Below, one piece after another: positions 53,317 through 62,644 of a DNA stretch of 64,000 bases. Both the position numbers and the translations under genes were made by a program. Under the pieces are notes generated by a model. It was not told the origin of the DNA and searched no databases. It saw only the letters and a list, made by a program, of their open reading frames with translations. The stretch spans positions 229,986-293,985 of the forward strand of contig JALFRW010000005.1 in the NCBI GenBank assembly GCA_022778715.1, written 5' to 3'. Each line of letters starts with the position of its first letter. Within the stretch, counting starts at the first letter, position 1. Origin of the DNA: Ezakiella sp. GTDB lineage: Bacteria; Bacillota; Clostridia; Tissierellales; Peptoniphilaceae.

Positions 53317-53427
53317 TAATTACATAGAATTGTTACATGAATCTCAGTTTACAATGATAGTAATCCACCTGAATAGATCTAAAAATTAGCAGCTTTAGAC
53401 ATTGATTTTACTATAGGATTTTACAGG

Positions 53428-53581
53428 TGGGTTTCGTGTCATAATAGTGATAGAGGCAAATAGTTATGTAAATACAAGGAGTTCAAGACTTCTACCAAAG
53501 TTGAAAATCAAAAAAATGAGTCGTTGGTGTGCTGCTTAGAGTATCCATTTTAACAATGGGTATTGTAAATAGCATACTAAT
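53428..53581 (+). repeat. Hairpin-bearing repeat, copy 2
   Basis: Starts GGGTTTCGTGTCATAATA as in copy 1. The end stem GTTGGTGTGCTGCTTA (53523-53538) with TAAATAGCATACTAAT (53566-53581) keeps 15 of 16 pairs despite several base changes; an extra inner stem TATCCATT/AATGGGTA is present. Confidence 0.75.
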
Positions 53582-53658
53582 AAAACCAAGGATTCTTTAA
53601 AGGGTCTTATTTTGTGATGAAAATTTAATATGTAAATTTTAGACGATAGAAAGTGTGA

Positions 53659-53722
53659 TTGATATTATACTCCATAAGTAGACAAGGTAAATAACCAAAA
53701 CTACTTATGGATATAATATCAA
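53659..53722. repeat. Long inverted repeat (hairpin)
   Basis: TTGATATTATACTCCATAAGTAG and CTACTTATGGATATAATATCAA pair over 22 positions with one bulge, separated by 19 bases. No T-run follows. It may be a MITE-like relic or a structured RNA. Confidence 0.65.
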
Positions 53723-53906
53723 AGCTAAGCCTTCTTTTATTTCAATGTTTTATTAAGTCATCGCCTATTGTGCGTTTTTTTATTAGAGGCAAAAATTTTT
53801 GAGATTAAGAGATATGGGAATAATGGGAAAGAAACAGTTAAAATTTTTTTTAATAATATATATTTATGTGTATGTAAAGCAATTTTTATGTCATAAAATT
53901 GTGCAA

Positions 53907-53934
53907 TAAAAAAGCAAGTGTTACCACTTGCTTA
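53907..53934 (-). terminator. Terminator of spoVG
   Basis: AAGCAAGTG-TTAC-CACTTGCTT; on the minus strand a T-run follows. Confidence 0.85.
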
Positions 53935-53942
53935 AATTGTTT

Positions 53943-54233
53943 TTACTCAGCAACTTCTTCAGTTGCAACCGTAGCCGGATCTTCAGTTTCGTTGTAAACT
54001 TTGAAGATAGCATCTTCTAATCTGCTTCTCATTTCGTTGTTGATTGGGTGACAAATGTCTCTGTATTCGCCATCTTTTGCTTTCCTTGAAGGCATTGAAA
54101 TAAAAAGACCATTAATTCCCTCAACAACTTTCAAATCGTGAACGACAAATTCGTCGTCGAATGATACGCTTGCAACAGCTTTTAATTTTCCGCCGTCAAC
54201 AATTTTTCTAATTCTAACATCAGTAATATTCAT
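53943..54233 (-). CDS. spoVG: Septation/stress regulator SpoVG
   Basis: SpoVG of 96 residues, begun at [11 protein letters not shown] (start base 54233) with GAGGTGG upstream; the track start further upstream is not supported. It shows [19 protein letters not shown] and [10 protein letters not shown], the core RNA/DNA-binding signatures of the family. The tail is acidic ([15 protein letters not shown]). SpoVG is a global post-transcriptional regulator in Firmicutes, not limited to spore formers. Confidence 0.96.
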   Translation of the reverse strand: MNITDVRIRKIVDGGKLKAVASVSFDDEFVVHDLKVVEGINGLFISMPSRKAKDGEYRDICHPINNEMRSRLEDAIFKVYNETEDPATVATEEVAE

Positions 54234-54381
54234 GTTTTCCACCTCGTAGTAATACTGCATCTTTAAAAGACTACTTAATTATACACCATTTTAAATAAAA
54301 TTTCAACTATTTTAAATAAAAATTAATTTTTTGTAAATAAAAATTTCGATTATTTTAAAATTTGTACGAATTGTGCTGAGC

Positions 54382-54410
54382 TTGAAAAAGAATTAGTAAA
54401 ATGTTATAAT
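54382..54410 (+). promoter_or_regulatory. Promoter of murC
   Basis: TTGAAA (54382-54387), 17-base spacer, TATAAT (54405-54410). Confidence 0.8.
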
Positions 54411-54440
54411 ATGTGAGATTTTAATGGAAAAGGAATTGAA

Positions 54441-55817
54441 ATGGATATAGATTTTAAAAAGATTAAAGAAATACATTTTATTGGCATCGGTGGCATTGGA
54501 ATGAGTGCTATTGCTGAAGTTTTGATGTCAAGGGGTTATAAAATTACCGGTTCTGATATGAGAATGAGCCCAATTTGCGAAAAATTGATAAAGGATGGGG
54601 CAGAGATTCATGTGCCACAAAGCAGAGCAAATATAAAAAATCCGGACTTAATTGTTTATACCGATGCAATCAGCGAAGATAACGAAGAACTCATTGCTGC
54701 TAGAAAAAGTGGAATCCAAGTGGTGGATAGGGCTAGCGTTTTGGGAAATATTATGAAGCTGTATAAAAATTCAATTGCAATTACCGGGACTCACGGAAAA
54801 ACGACAACAACTTCCATGCTTGCAACTATTTTTCACCACACTCAGCTTAAGCCGACTATTTTGGTTGGGGGAAATTTAGATGAAATTGGCGGAAATGTGC
54901 TTGTGGGCGATAGAGATTTGCTGCTTTGTGAATCCTGCGAATATAAGGGAAATATATTAAAATATTATCCAAGCACGGCAGTTGTGCTAAATATTGACGA
55001 AGACCATTTGGACTATTACAAGTCGATTTATGAAATTGAGAACACTTTTATTAAATTTATCGAAAAGATGGACGAAAATAGTCTTCTTATTATAAATGCA
55101 GATGAAGCAAATTTAATTAAAATAAAAAATGCGGCTAAAGGAAGAGTCTGGACTTTCGGTTTGCACCAAAATGCAGATTTTAGAGCATTTGATTTAAAAT
55201 TTGACAAAGCTGGCTACCCAAGCTATAAGTTAAAATATAAAGATCAAGTCTATGAAGTGAACTTGCCGGTTATGGGTACACACAATGTGTTAAATTCACT
55301 TGCTGCAATTGCAACTTCGGTTAGTGTTGGATTAACTGTGGAAGAAGCCGTCAGTGAAATTAGCCAATACAAAGCTGTGCACCAAAGACTTGAAAAGCTC
55401 GCTGAAATAAATGGTATTACAGTTATGGACGACTATGCTCACCATCCAACCGAGATCATGGCAAGCTTAAATGCTGTGAAAAACGCACACTACAATCGGG
55501 TGTTCTGCGTTTTCCAACCGCACACATACACTAGAACAAAAATTTTATTAAACGGTTTTGCAGATTCATTTAAACTCGCTGATGAAGTAGTAGTTGTAGA
55601 TATTTACGCAGCCAGAGAGGTTGATAAAAAAGAAGTTCACTCTAAAGATCTCGTGAAAGCGATGGAAGAAAGGGGAATTCATTGTCACTATTATCCGGAT
55701 TTTGAAGGAGCTCTTAGTTTCTTAGAAGATAATTTAAGACCTGGAGATCTATTTATTACAATGGGAGCAGGCGATGTAAATACACTTGCAAAAATGTATA
55801 TTGAAAAAAATAAGTGA
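54441..55817 (+). CDS. murC: UDP-N-acetylmuramate--L-alanine ligase
   Basis: Peptidoglycan precursor ligase of 458 residues that adds L-Ala to UDP-MurNAc in the cytoplasm. It has FIGIGGIGMSAIAEVL at the N-terminus (UDP-binding), the ATP loop TGTHGKTTTTSM near 115, and DDYAHHPTEI, typical of MurC. Stand-alone with its own promoter. Ribosome site AAAGGAAT. Confidence 0.96.
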   Translation: MDIDFKKIKEIHFIGIGGIGMSAIAEVLMSRGYKITGSDMRMSPICEKLIKDGAEIHVPQSRANIKNPDLIVYTDAISEDNEELIAARKSGIQVVDRASVLGNIMKLYKNSIAITGTHGKTTTTSMLATIFHHTQLKPTILVGGNLDEIGGNVLVGDRDLLLCESCEYKGNILKYYPSTAVVLNIDEDHLDYYKSIYEIENTFIKFIEKMDENSLLIINADEANLIKIKNAAKGRVWTFGLHQNADFRAFDLKFDKAGYPSYKLKYKDQVYEVNLPVMGTHNVLNSLAAIATSVSVGLTVEEAVSEISQYKAVHQRLEKLAEINGITVMDDYAHHPTEIMASLNAVKNAHYNRVFCVFQPHTYTRTKILLNGFADSFKLADEVVVVDIYAAREVDKKEVHSKDLVKAMEERGIHCHYYPDFEGALSFLEDNLRPGDLFITMGAGDVNTLAKMYIEKNK

Positions 55818-55844
55818 TTTGAAGCATGTTTTTTTAAAAATATA

Positions 55845-55873
55845 TTGAATTAAAAAGTTAAATATGATACAAT
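55845..55873 (+). promoter_or_regulatory. Promoter of the hut operon
   Basis: TTGAAT (55845-55850), 17-base spacer, TACAAT (55868-55873). Confidence 0.7.
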
Positions 55874-55903
55874 CTAATTAGTGACTATTTCAAGGAGAAT
55901 AAT

Positions 55904-55954
55904 ATGAGAATTCATGAAATTCACAATATAATAGCGAATGAACAACCGAGCTAG
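55904..55954 (+). CDS. Putative leader peptide of the hut operon (16 aa)
   Basis: A short ORF, MRIHEIHNIIANEQPS, with the ribosome site AAGGAGAAT. Its last codons and the stop lie in the 5' arm and loop of the terminator hairpin at 55941-55972. It has two His codons. The layout is that of a translated attenuation leader, but the His content is low and nothing shows the mechanism directly. Confidence 0.5.
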   Translation: MRIHEIHNIIANEQPS

Positions 55955-55972
55955 GGCTACGGTTGTTTTTTT
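55941..55972 (+). terminator. Attenuator-type terminator before hutH
   Basis: AACAACCG (55941-55948) pairs with CGGTTGTT (55960-55967), followed by a T-run, between the hut promoter and hutH. Ribosomes reading the leader ORF would reach into it. Confidence 0.75.
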
Positions 55973-56009
55973 GACTTTAGCACGATGAAATATTTATTAG
56001 GGGGTAATT

Positions 56010-57545
56010 ATGGATAAAGTTATTTTAAACGGCAACGATTTAACACTACAAGAACTAATTGATGTTACAAGAAAACATAAGCCTGTTGAACTAAGCGAGG
56101 AAGCAACTGCTAGAATTGTAGCGTCAAGAGAAGTGGTAGACAAATTCGTAAAAGAACAGAAAGTTGTTTACGGAGTTACAACTGGTTTTGGCAAATTCTC
56201 GGAAGTTATGATTAAAGAAGAGGAAACAAAGACACTTCAAAAGAATTTAATCATGAGCCATTCATGTGGAGTTGGTGAACCGTTAAAAGAAGAATATGCT
56301 CGTGGAATTATGCTTCTTCGTGCAAACGCTCTTGCAAAGGGTTATTCTGGAATCAGAATTGAAACTGTCGAAACGATTTTAAAAATGTTAAATGCAGGAA
56401 TCACGCCGATCATTCCGGAAAAAGGTTCACTTGGTGCGTCTGGAGATCTTGCTCCACTTTCACATATGGTTCAACCGATGCTTGGACTTGGAGAATGCTA
56501 CTATAAGGGTGAAGTTAGAAAATCAGTTGACGCCATGAAAGAAGCCGGCATCGAAATAGTTGAACTCACAAGTAAAGAAGGATTAGCTTTAATTAATGGC
56601 ACGCAAGTAATGACTTCGATTGGGGGCATTACACTTTATGATGCACTAAATATTTCAAAGATCAGCGACATTGCAGACTCACTCACAATGGAAGCTCTAG
56701 GCGGAATTATTGATGCATATGATGAAAGAATTGCAATGGTTAGAAAACACAAAGGTCTTGAAACAACTTCAAAAAACGTTAGAAAACTTCTGGAAGGTTC
56801 ACAAAATATTACACGTCAAGGAGATGTAAGAGTTCAAGACGCATATAGTTTACGCTGCGTTCCACAAGTTCACGCAGGCTGTAAGGATGCAATTAACTTT
56901 GTTAGAGATAAAGTTGAAATTGAGATGAACTCAGTTACAGACAACCCTATAATATTCCCGGAAGACGAAAAGGCAATTTCAGCCGGTAATTTCCACGGAG
57001 AACCAATGGCACTTCCATTCGACTTCTTAGGGATCGCACTTGCAGAACTCGCAGACATTTCAGAAAGAAGACTTGAAAAAATGGTAAACCCTGCACTTAA
57101 CCACGGACTTCCGGCGTTCCTTTGTTTAAATGGCGGAGTTAACTCCGGATTTATGATTGTTCAATATAGTGCAGCTTCACTTGTAAGTGAAAACAAAGTG
57201 TTATCTCACCCGGCAAGTGTGGATTCTATCCCTTCTTCGGCAAACCAAGAAGACCATGTTTCAATGGGCACAATTGCAGCAAGAAAAGCTAGGGACATCG
57301 CATTTAATACTAGAAAAGTGCTGGCTATGGAAATTTTGGCAGCTTGCCAAGCGATTGATTTGAACAATTCAAAAGACAAACTTGCAAAAGGTACAAGAGC
57401 AGTTTACGACGAAGTAAGAAAGGTTGTAACTTTCAACGAAGTTGATAGAATTATGAACTATGACATTGAAGCTGTTGACAAATTAATCGTTGATGGCATA
57501 TTAATTAAAGCAGCAGAAGACGCTGTCGGAACAATCGAAGTATAA
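56010..57545 (+). CDS. hutH: Histidine ammonia-lyase
   Basis: First enzyme of histidine degradation, making urocanate and ammonia; 511 residues, standard length. The MIO-forming Ala-Ser-Gly is in GSLGASGDLAPLSHM near residues 143-145. VYGVTTGFGKFS and the catalytic-region SVDSIPSSANQEDHVSMG are conserved. GGGGGT precedes the start. It opens the operon hutH-hutU-ftcD-hutI behind a leader with attenuator. Confidence 0.97.
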   Translation: MDKVILNGNDLTLQELIDVTRKHKPVELSEEATARIVASREVVDKFVKEQKVVYGVTTGFGKFSEVMIKEEETKTLQKNLIMSHSCGVGEPLKEEYARGIMLLRANALAKGYSGIRIETVETILKMLNAGITPIIPEKGSLGASGDLAPLSHMVQPMLGLGECYYKGEVRKSVDAMKEAGIEIVELTSKEGLALINGTQVMTSIGGITLYDALNISKISDIADSLTMEALGGIIDAYDERIAMVRKHKGLETTSKNVRKLLEGSQNITRQGDVRVQDAYSLRCVPQVHAGCKDAINFVRDKVEIEMNSVTDNPIIFPEDEKAISAGNFHGEPMALPFDFLGIALAELADISERRLEKMVNPALNHGLPAFLCLNGGVNSGFMIVQYSAASLVSENKVLSHPASVDSIPSSANQEDHVSMGTIAARKARDIAFNTRKVLAMEILAACQAIDLNNSKDKLAKGTRAVYDEVRKVVTFNEVDRIMNYDIEAVDKLIVDGILIKAAEDAVGTIEV

Positions 57546-57559
57546 TAAAGGAGGAAATT

Positions 57560-59590
57560 ATGAGTATTTCAAACATTGACATTTCTCAAGCAATGACAAT
57601 TAAATTGCCGGAAACATTGCCACCGGAATTAGAATTTGACCCTAAAATTAGACGTGCACCAAAGAGAGAACTTACACTTTCAAAACACGAAATGAAGCTC
57701 GCTCTTAAAAATGCACTCAGATATATCCCAGAAAGTCTACATGAAAAGCTTGCTCCGGAATTCATGAACGAATTAATGACTCGTGGTAGAATTTACGGAT
57801 ACAGATACAGACCGGCTGGAAACATCAAAGCTAAGCCTATTGATGAATATGAAGGAAAAACTCTTGAAGGCAAAGCTTTTCAACTTATGATGGACAACAA
57901 CTTGGACTTTGACGTTGCACTATATCCATATGAACTCGTAACATACGGTGAAACAGGTCAAGTAGTTCAAAACTGGATGCAATACAGACTAACTCAAGAA
58001 TATTTGAAAGTTATGACAGATGAACAAACTCTCGTTATGATGAGTGGTCACCCAATGGGACTTTTCAAATCCAACAAACAAGCTCCAAGAGTTATTATTA
58101 CTAATGCTTTGATGGTTGGTATGTTTGATGACCAAGAACACTGGGCAAAAGCAATAGCAATGGGTAATGCAAACTATGGACAAATGACAGCAGGCGGATG
58201 GATGTATATCGGGCCGCAAGGAATTGTTCACGGAACATTTAACACAATTCTAAACGCTGGCAGAATGAAACTCGGCATTCCTGCAGATGGAGACTTAGCC
58301 GGACACATTTTTATTTCATCAGGGCTTGGCGGAATGAGCGGCGCACAAGGAAAAGCTGCAAAGATTGCAAAAGCTGTTGGACTTATAGCTGAAGTTGACT
58401 TATCTAGAATCGAAACCAGACTTGAACAAGGCTGGATTGACGAATACAGTAGAGACGTTAAAGAAGTGTTCGAGATGGCAAACAAAGCTGCTTCTCAAAA
58501 AGAACCGCGTTCAATCGCTTACTACGGAAATATTGTGGACTTACTAGAATATGCTGTTAAAGAAAATATTCACATCGAACTTTTGAGCGACCAAACCTCT
58601 TGCCATGTTCCATACGACGGAGGATATTGTCCACAAGGCATGACATTCGAAGAAAGAACAAAGATGCTTGCAACAGACCATGAAGAATTTAAGAGAAGAG
58701 TGGACGAGTCGTTGAAACATCACTTTGAACTTATAAAAACTCTTGTTTCAAGGGGAACATATTTCTTTGACTACGGCAACAGCTTTATGAAAGCAGTTTT
58801 TGATGCTGGGGCAAAAGACATTGCTAAAAACGGCGTGGACGAATCAGAAGGATTCATTTTCCCAAGTTATGTCGAAGATATCATGGGACCAATGCTATTT
58901 GATTACGGCTATGGACCATTCAGATGGGTTTGCCTTTCAGGTAAACACGAAGACTTAATTAAGACGGACCATGCAGCTATGCAATGTATCGACCCAAATC
59001 GTCGCGGACAAGATAGGGACAATTACATTTGGATTAGAGATGCTGAAAAGAATCAACTGGTTGTCGGTAGCCAAGCTAGAATTTTATATCAAGATGCTGC
59101 CGGCAGACTTAAAATTGCACTTCGTTTTAACGAGCTCGTTAGAGAAGGAGAAATTGGGCCAGTAATGCTTGGACGTGATCACCACGACACAGGCGGAACA
59201 GACTCACCGTTTAGAGAAACTTCAAATATCAAAGATGGTTCAAACATCATGGCAGACATGGCAACACAATGCTTCGCCGGAAATGCAGCACGTGGTATGA
59301 GTCTTGTAGCTCTTCACAATGGGGGTGGCGTTGGCATCGGAAAAGCAATTAACGGAGGATTTGGTATGGTGCTAGACGGAAGCGAAAGAGTTGACAACAT
59401 CTTAAAGAGCGCAATGCTTTGGGACACAATGATTGGAGTTTCCAGAAGAAGTTGGGCAAGAAATGAACACTCAATTGAAACCACAATTCTTTACAATAAA
59501 GACGAAAGCAACAATTCACACATCACAATTCCTTATATTGCAAGTGATGAATTGGTAGATAGATTAGTGGAAGAAAGCTTAAATAAATAG
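57560..59590 (+). CDS. hutU: Urocanate hydratase
   Basis: NAD-dependent urocanase of 676 residues converting urocanate to imidazolone propionate. Family features seen: YRYRPAGNIKAKP, the NAD-binding stretch SSGLGGMSGAQGKAAKIA, and DQTSCHVPYDGGYCP. It is the longer form of the family found in anaerobes and some other bacteria rather than the ~560-residue Proteobacterial form. AAAGGAGG site, 14 bases after hutH. A terminator follows at 59608. Confidence 0.95.
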   Translation: MSISNIDISQAMTIKLPETLPPELEFDPKIRRAPKRELTLSKHEMKLALKNALRYIPESLHEKLAPEFMNELMTRGRIYGYRYRPAGNIKAKPIDEYEGKTLEGKAFQLMMDNNLDFDVALYPYELVTYGETGQVVQNWMQYRLTQEYLKVMTDEQTLVMMSGHPMGLFKSNKQAPRVIITNALMVGMFDDQEHWAKAIAMGNANYGQMTAGGWMYIGPQGIVHGTFNTILNAGRMKLGIPADGDLAGHIFISSGLGGMSGAQGKAAKIAKAVGLIAEVDLSRIETRLEQGWIDEYSRDVKEVFEMANKAASQKEPRSIAYYGNIVDLLEYAVKENIHIELLSDQTSCHVPYDGGYCPQGMTFEERTKMLATDHEEFKRRVDESLKHHFELIKTLVSRGTYFFDYGNSFMKAVFDAGAKDIAKNGVDESEGFIFPSYVEDIMGPMLFDYGYGPFRWVCLSGKHEDLIKTDHAAMQCIDPNRRGQDRDNYIWIRDAEKNQLVVGSQARILYQDAAGRLKIALRFNELVREGEIGPVMLGRDHHDTGGTDSPFRETSNIKDGSNIMADMATQCFAGNAARGMSLVALHNGGGVGIGKAINGGFGMVLDGSERVDNILKSAMLWDTMIGVSRRSWARNEHSIETTILYNKDESNNSHITIPYIASDELVDRLVEESLNK

Positions 59591-59607
59591 ATGCGGACTT
59601 ACCACAA

Positions 59608-59640
59608 ATAAAGGACCGCATAATGCGGCCCTTTATTATA
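59608..59640 (+). terminator. Terminator after hutU
   Basis: AAAGG-a-CCGCA-TAA-TGCGG-c-CCTTT hairpin followed by an AT-rich stretch. The ~245 bases to ftcD contain no clear gene and may hold a second promoter. Confidence 0.7.
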
Positions 59641-59886
59641 TATATAATATTTTTACTTGTGAATTTCACGATAAGAGCTCGTTTTTATATTATTTGATAA
59701 GTGTAGCGTTAATATGCCGATCCCGAATATTTGATATACATCGTAGTTTTTATCCTGCTTATTGCTCAAAATATTATATTATTAGTATTGTCTAAACAAA
59801 AAGAAAACCGGATTAAAAACATGTTTATTGCAGTTATTCGATGAATTAGTATTATTAAACAAAAATTGAGGAGGATTAAGAAAATT

Positions 59887-60783
59887 ATGGCTAGAATATT
59901 GGAATGTGTTCCTAATTTTTCAGAAGGAAGAGACAAGGAAAAAGTTGAAGAAATTGTAAATGAAATTAGAACTACAGAAGGTGTAAAACTTTTAGATTAT
60001 TCTTCAGACGAAACTCACAACAGAAGCGTTGTAACATTTGTCGGTGAACCGAAAGCAGTTATTGAAGCAGCATTTAAAGCAGCAAAAAAAGCCGGTGAAG
60101 TTATTGATATGACAACTCATGAAGGTGGACATCCAAGAATGGGTGCTATGGACGTCTGCCCGCTTATTCCTATTAATGAAGTTACAATGGAAGAAGCTGT
60201 AGAACTTTCTAAACAACTCGGAGAAAGAATTGGTGAAGAACTGGGAATCAGCGTTTACCTATACGAAAAGAGCGCAACAAAACCTGAAAGAGAAAACCTC
60301 GCAGTGGTTAGAAAAGGTCAGTACGAAGGTATGGCGGAAAAATTAAAGACTCCGGGATGGGAACCGGACTTTGGACCAATTGAATTAAACAAAAAATCAG
60401 GCGTTTCAGCAGTTGGTGCTAGAATGCCGCTCGTTGCATACAATGTAAACCTTGCAACGGACAATGTGGAAATTGCAAAGGCAATTGCTAAAAAAATCAG
60501 AGCAAAAGGCGGTGGATTTGCATACTGCAAAGCTATGGGCTTATTGTTAGAAGATAAAAACTTAGCACAAGTTTCAATGAACTTGGTTGATTACACTCAC
60601 ACCAGTGTTTACCACGCATTTGAATTTGTTAAGAGAGAAGCCGCAAGATACGGCGTTAATGTTGTAAATTCAGAAGTTATTGGGCTTGTTCCAATGAACG
60701 CATTGATCGACGCAGCAAAATGGTACTTGCAAATTGATGATTTCAGTACAAACCAAGTTTTGGAGACGAGATTACATGACTAA
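59887..60783 (+). CDS. ftcD: Glutamate formimidoyltransferase
   Basis: Transfers the formimino group from formiminoglutamate to tetrahydrofolate, giving glutamate; 298 residues. The start ATG 59887 (MARILECVPNFSEGRD) is the family N-terminus; the track extends upstream into the ribosome site GAGGAGG. The catalytic-region DYSSDETHNRSVVTFVG, GGHPRMGAMDVCP and GFAYCKAMG are visible. Only the formyltransferase domains are present, so a separate cyclodeaminase gene is expected but is not in the window. It overlaps hutI. Confidence 0.95.
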   Translation: MARILECVPNFSEGRDKEKVEEIVNEIRTTEGVKLLDYSSDETHNRSVVTFVGEPKAVIEAAFKAAKKAGEVIDMTTHEGGHPRMGAMDVCPLIPINEVTMEEAVELSKQLGERIGEELGISVYLYEKSATKPERENLAVVRKGQYEGMAEKLKTPGWEPDFGPIELNKKSGVSAVGARMPLVAYNVNLATDNVEIAKAIAKKIRAKGGGFAYCKAMGLLLEDKNLAQVSMNLVDYTHTSVYHAFEFVKREAARYGVNVVNSEVIGLVPMNALIDAAKWYLQIDDFSTNQVLETRLHD

Positions 60784-62038
60784 AGTCACTCTTATAATTA
60801 AAAATATTTCAGAACTCATCACAGTAGAAGGAAAAAACGAAGCTAGAAGCGGAAAAGCACAAGGCGAAATCGAAAAAATTCATGATGGATTGGTGTTGGT
60901 TTGTGATGACAAGATTTTATATGCAGGTAGTACTAAGGGTGCACCGGAATATGAAGCAGCTGAAAATTGCGAAGTTATTGATGCAACTGGAAAGACTGTT
61001 ACACCGGGACTTATTGACTCGCATACTCACTTGGTTCACGGAGGATCAAGAGAGGATGAGCTTGATATGAAGTTAAATGGAGTAACTTATCTCGAAATTT
61101 TGGAAAGAGGCGGCGGTATTATGTCCACTTTGACCAAAACCAAAAAAATGAGCGAAGACGAACTTTTTGAACAAGCTAAAAAATCAGTTGAAAGACTAAT
61201 TTCATACGGAGTCACTACAATTGAAGCAAAAAGTGGATACGGAATTGATGACTTTGATACCGAGATGAAGCAATTAAAAGTGGCTGATAGACTTGGAGAA
61301 GAGTTGCCGGTTGATATTGTGAAGACATTTATGGCTGCTCACGCAATTCCAGCAAAATATAAACAAAATCAAGGTGAGTTTATCGACATCGTGATAAACG
61401 ATTATTTACCAAAGATTGAAGCATATGGGAAATGCAAATTCTGCGACGTATTCTGTGAGAAAGGCGTGTTTAACGCCGAAGAAAGCAAAAGACTTTTGAT
61501 GGCTGCAAGAGAACACGGATTAATTCCAAAGATTCACGCAGACGAAATTGAAGAAATCGGAGGGACAACAACTGCAAAAGAAGTGGAAGCAATCAGTGCT
61601 GAACACTTGATAAAATGCTCAGAAAAGGGTGTTATGGAATTGAAAGAGGGCGGAGTGATTGCAAATCTACTTCCAGGAACCAGCTTTAATATGGGAGATG
61701 GAATTTTCGCTCCCGCTAGACTTATGATTGAAAAAGAAGTGCCAATCGCAATATCTACAGACTACAATCCAGGCAGCTGCCCAACAGAAAACATTCAACT
61801 TTGCATGTACTTAGCATGTCTAAATATGAAAATGACACCGGCAGAGGTCCTTGTAGCAGTTACGATTAATGGAGCCGCAGCAGTAGACGAAGCTGACATT
61901 AAGGGCTCACTAAGCAAAGGCAAACTAGCTGACATTGCAATTTTTGATGCACCAAATTTCAACTATGTAGTATATCACTTTGGCATAAACCATACAGACA
62001 AAGTTATCAAGAATGGAAAAGTTGTCTACTCAAAATAA
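60776..62038 (+). CDS. hutI: Imidazolonepropionase
   Basis: Zinc/iron amidohydrolase of 420 residues converting imidazolone propionate to formiminoglutamate. The start ATG 60776 overlaps ftcD by 8 bases; the longer track ORF is rejected. Metal motif H-x-H in SHTHLVHGGSREDE, EAKSGYG, and HADEIEEIGG support the call. Located last of the enzymes although it acts third. Confidence 0.95.
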   Translation: MTKVTLIIKNISELITVEGKNEARSGKAQGEIEKIHDGLVLVCDDKILYAGSTKGAPEYEAAENCEVIDATGKTVTPGLIDSHTHLVHGGSREDELDMKLNGVTYLEILERGGGIMSTLTKTKKMSEDELFEQAKKSVERLISYGVTTIEAKSGYGIDDFDTEMKQLKVADRLGEELPVDIVKTFMAAHAIPAKYKQNQGEFIDIVINDYLPKIEAYGKCKFCDVFCEKGVFNAEESKRLLMAAREHGLIPKIHADEIEEIGGTTTAKEVEAISAEHLIKCSEKGVMELKEGGVIANLLPGTSFNMGDGIFAPARLMIEKEVPIAISTDYNPGSCPTENIQLCMYLACLNMKMTPAEVLVAVTINGAAAVDEADIKGSLSKGKLADIAIFDAPNFNYVVYHFGINHTDKVIKNGKVVYSK

Positions 62039-62591
62039 TAAAAAGTGCATCATAATAAGCAAAGAAAATTTACTAATTGACGGAATTGTAAAAAAACTAA
62101 CAGAGCTCGGATACAATTCCATAATAAAAGCACAAGAAAAGCTAGAAGAAATCGACTATAAAACAAGACTGGCGGTTATAGTTAGTGATAAGATTTCAGA
62201 AAGAGAATTAACATTGGTTGAGACTATTTTAAAAAAGTCACTCTACGCAAAGACTGTTCTCGTTCTTGGCGAAACAAATAACACCTGCAAAATGCCGCTT
62301 GAAAAAATCGGACTAGACGGTGCGGTAAGCGCCTTTGATACACCGGAGATTTTTAAAAACGCAATAGAAGCCATTGAAGAGGATAAAAAATATTTCGCGG
62401 AAAGTCTTTCTAAAAAGACGTGTATAATAGAAGAGCATTTAAATAGCCTAACAAAAAGGCAATACCAAATATATGTGTTAAAAAAAGAAAACAAGTCTAA
62501 CAATGAAATAGCAAAAGCATTGGGAGTGACACCAAAGACAATTTCAAACCATCTAACGAAAATAAATAAAATACTTGCTGAAGAAAATTAA
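62013..62591 (+). CDS. LuxR-type response-regulator-like protein of the hut operon
   Basis: Protein of 192 residues with a degenerate receiver-like N-terminus (CIIISKENLLIDGIVKKL; the phospho-acceptor pattern is not clear) and a C-terminal LuxR helix-turn-helix (SLTKRQYQIYVLKKENKSNNEIAKALGVTPKTISNHL). The start is ATG 62013, 26 bases inside hutI. It is probably co-transcribed and may regulate histidine use or respond to a metabolite; target unknown. Confidence 0.75.
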   Translation: MEKLSTQNNKKCIIISKENLLIDGIVKKLTELGYNSIIKAQEKLEEIDYKTRLAVIVSDKISERELTLVETILKKSLYAKTVLVLGETNNTCKMPLEKIGLDGAVSAFDTPEIFKNAIEAIEEDKKYFAESLSKKTCIIEEHLNSLTKRQYQIYVLKKENKSNNEIAKALGVTPKTISNHLTKINKILAEEN

Positions 62592-62596
62592 GAACA

Positions 62597-62639
62597 AAAA
62601 AGCCCTATATAAGAGAAAATTCTAAAATATAGGGCTTTT
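62597..62639. terminator. Bidirectional terminator between the hut operon and the LysR gene
   Basis: AAAGCCCTATAT and ATATAGGGCTTT form a 12-bp stem with T-runs on both strands. Confidence 0.85.
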
Positions 62640-62644
62640 AATTG

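Larger units (their letters stand above)
53317..53906. other. Gene-free region with repeat copy 2 and a long inverted repeat
   Basis: About 590 bases between the GNAT gene and the spoVG terminator. It holds the second hairpin repeat and the inverted repeat at 53659-53722. No supported ORF. Confidence 0.6.
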
